Origin: Poseidonibacter antarcticus
GTDB lineage: Bacteria > Campylobacterota > Campylobacteria > Campylobacterales > Arcobacteraceae
Length of the DNA: 64,000 nucleotides
NCBI RefSeq assembly: GCF_003667345.1
Contig: NZ_RCWF01000003.1
Location: 124,001-188,000 of the forward strand
Direction: 5' to 3'
The notes under the pieces were generated by a model. It was not told where the DNA came from. It did not search any database and worked only from the letters and a program-made list of their open reading frames with translations. Below are positions 63,432-64,000 of the stretch, piece after piece; positions within the stretch are counted from its first letter, which is position 1; each line of letters begins with the position of its first letter. The translations under genes and the position numbers were made by a program.

Positions 63432-64000
63432 ATGTTAATCAAAAAATCTGCTTTGCCATTTTTATTTATACTTTTATATGGTAGTGGTTTTGTCTTTACT
63501 GAATATGGTTTGGCAAATGCCTCACCAATGGCTTTTTTAGCAATTAGATTTTTTATTGCATTTTGGATATTACTTTTGATTGCAGTTGCTTTTAAAGTTC
63601 CTTGGCCTAAAAATACAAAAGAGTTTATACATATAGCAATTGCAGGAATTTTAACAGTAGGTACGTTTTCAATCGGAGTGTATCTTTCTCTTTTCTATGG
63701 AGTTAGTGCATCATTAAGTGCTTTAGTAATTGCATTACAACCAATTATAGTAGCACTTTTAGCATGGAAATTTTTAAATGAAGAAAAAAATAATAAAATT
63801 ATTTTGGGTTTACTCTTAGGTTTTATTGGAGTATTTTTTGTAATATATCAAAAGATAGATAATCTAGAATTATCTATTGGTATTTTATATTCATTTATTG
63901 CTCTTTTAGGTTTAAGTATAGGAAATTTATATCAAAAAAAGTTTTGTTTACATATGAATCTCTTTTCAGGTGGTGCAATACAAACACTTAGTTCTACACT
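63432..64000 (+). CDS. EamA/DMT family transporter (cut by window end)
   Basis: The first 189 codons are present; the rest lies beyond the window. It starts MLIKKSALPFLFILLYGSGF, then FTEYGLANASPMAFLAIRFF, the RhaT/EamA-type N-terminus, with at least six hydrophobic helices before the end. ATG at 63432 follows GGATGTGAAAA. Likely an exporter of small metabolites, induced when the upstream TetR regulator releases its operator. Substrate unknown. Confidence 0.88.
   Translation, partial: MLIKKSALPFLFILLYGSGFVFTEYGLANASPMAFLAIRFFIAFWILLLIAVAFKVPWPKNTKEFIHIAIAGILTVGTFSIGVYLSLFYGVSASLSALVIALQPIIVALLAWKFLNEEKNNKIILGLLLGFIGVFFVIYQKIDNLELSIGILYSFIALLGLSIGNLYQKKFCLHMNLFSGGAIQTLSST

Overview
The window is an AT-rich (roughly 27-28% GC by eye), gene-dense bacterial chromosome segment with no rRNA, tRNA, IS element, phage or CRISPR array that I can see. 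Gene content and order point to the Campylobacterota, most likely an Arcobacter-type organism: an HP0268-family nuclease beside miaB, a Cj0069-family protein, futalosine-pathway mqnE, short forms of DprA, NusA and PabB, a fatty acid cis/trans isomerase, and the ilvC / deacetylase / dprA arrangement facing rnr-holA. Many start sites were refined with Shine-Dalgarno (SD) spacing. One ribosomal protein gene (rpmF), a candidate 22-codon ORF and a DMT transporter cut by the window edge are added to the longer genes.

Layout. 1-3.0 kb (minus): ilvC, a membrane-anchored divergent polysaccharide deacetylase, dprA. 3.1-7.3 kb (plus): rnr, holA, then rpsF-ssb-rpsR with a strong terminator. 7.4-9.9 kb (minus): nusA-cysS. 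10.1-13.9 kb (plus): HP0268-like, miaB, DUF374 acyltransferase, and an unassigned 519-residue bitopic membrane protein. 13.9-17.3 kb (minus): a BioF-like enzyme, an exported peptide, carbonic anhydrase, a small membrane protein and mqnE in one tight run. 17.4-22.1 kb (plus): a candidate tiny hydrophobic ORF, an AraC regulator with an MFS transporter, and a DUF2868/DUF3482-type membrane protein and GTPase pair. 22.1-25.2 kb (minus): an OmpA-like lipoprotein, then MidA-like methyltransferase, orphan response regulator, ThiS and YraN. 25.3-31.5 kb: pyk, then tolC, argD and cti on the minus strand. 31.6-38.3 kb: pyrB, pabB, Cj0069 family, pabC, a LapG-like protease (minus), an SspB-like candidate, azlCD and a ChaN-like lipoprotein. 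38.4-41.8 kb (minus): yceD-rpmF-plsX-fabH, ndk, ferredoxin. 42.1-53.9 kb (plus): peroxiredoxin, rho, metNIQ, gdhA, murI-dnaX, a DsbC-like protein, hemC, an isochorismatase-family hydrolase and a thioredoxin-like protein. 54-61.3 kb: methylcitrate cycle prpB-prpC-acnD-prpF with a divergent HTH protein. 61.4-64 kb (plus): thyA-folA-tetR-DMT transporter.

How genes work together. PrpC, AcnD/PrpF and PrpB convert propionyl-CoA plus oxaloacetate to pyruvate and succinate; the divergent HTH protein is the obvious candidate regulator, and related TTGTA-N6/8-TACAA inverted repeats occur in the divergent promoter region and upstream of acnD. PabB and PabC make p-aminobenzoate for folate, which ThyA and FolA consume and recycle. 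YceD-RpmF-PlsX-FabH is the classic ribosome/lipid-initiation cluster. The TetR gene precedes a DMT exporter whose consensus promoter is overlapped by a perfect 11-bp inverted repeat.

Most attractive for follow-up: the uncharacterised regulator and its putative operators in the methylcitrate locus; the DUF2868/GTPase pair behind a promoter flanked by 12-bp inverted repeats; the actin-like-plus-membrane protein after miaB; an SspB-like ClpXP adaptor candidate; and repeated hairpins whose arm or loop is formed by the stop codon and last codons of a gene. All similarity statements come from motif recognition, not from database searches.
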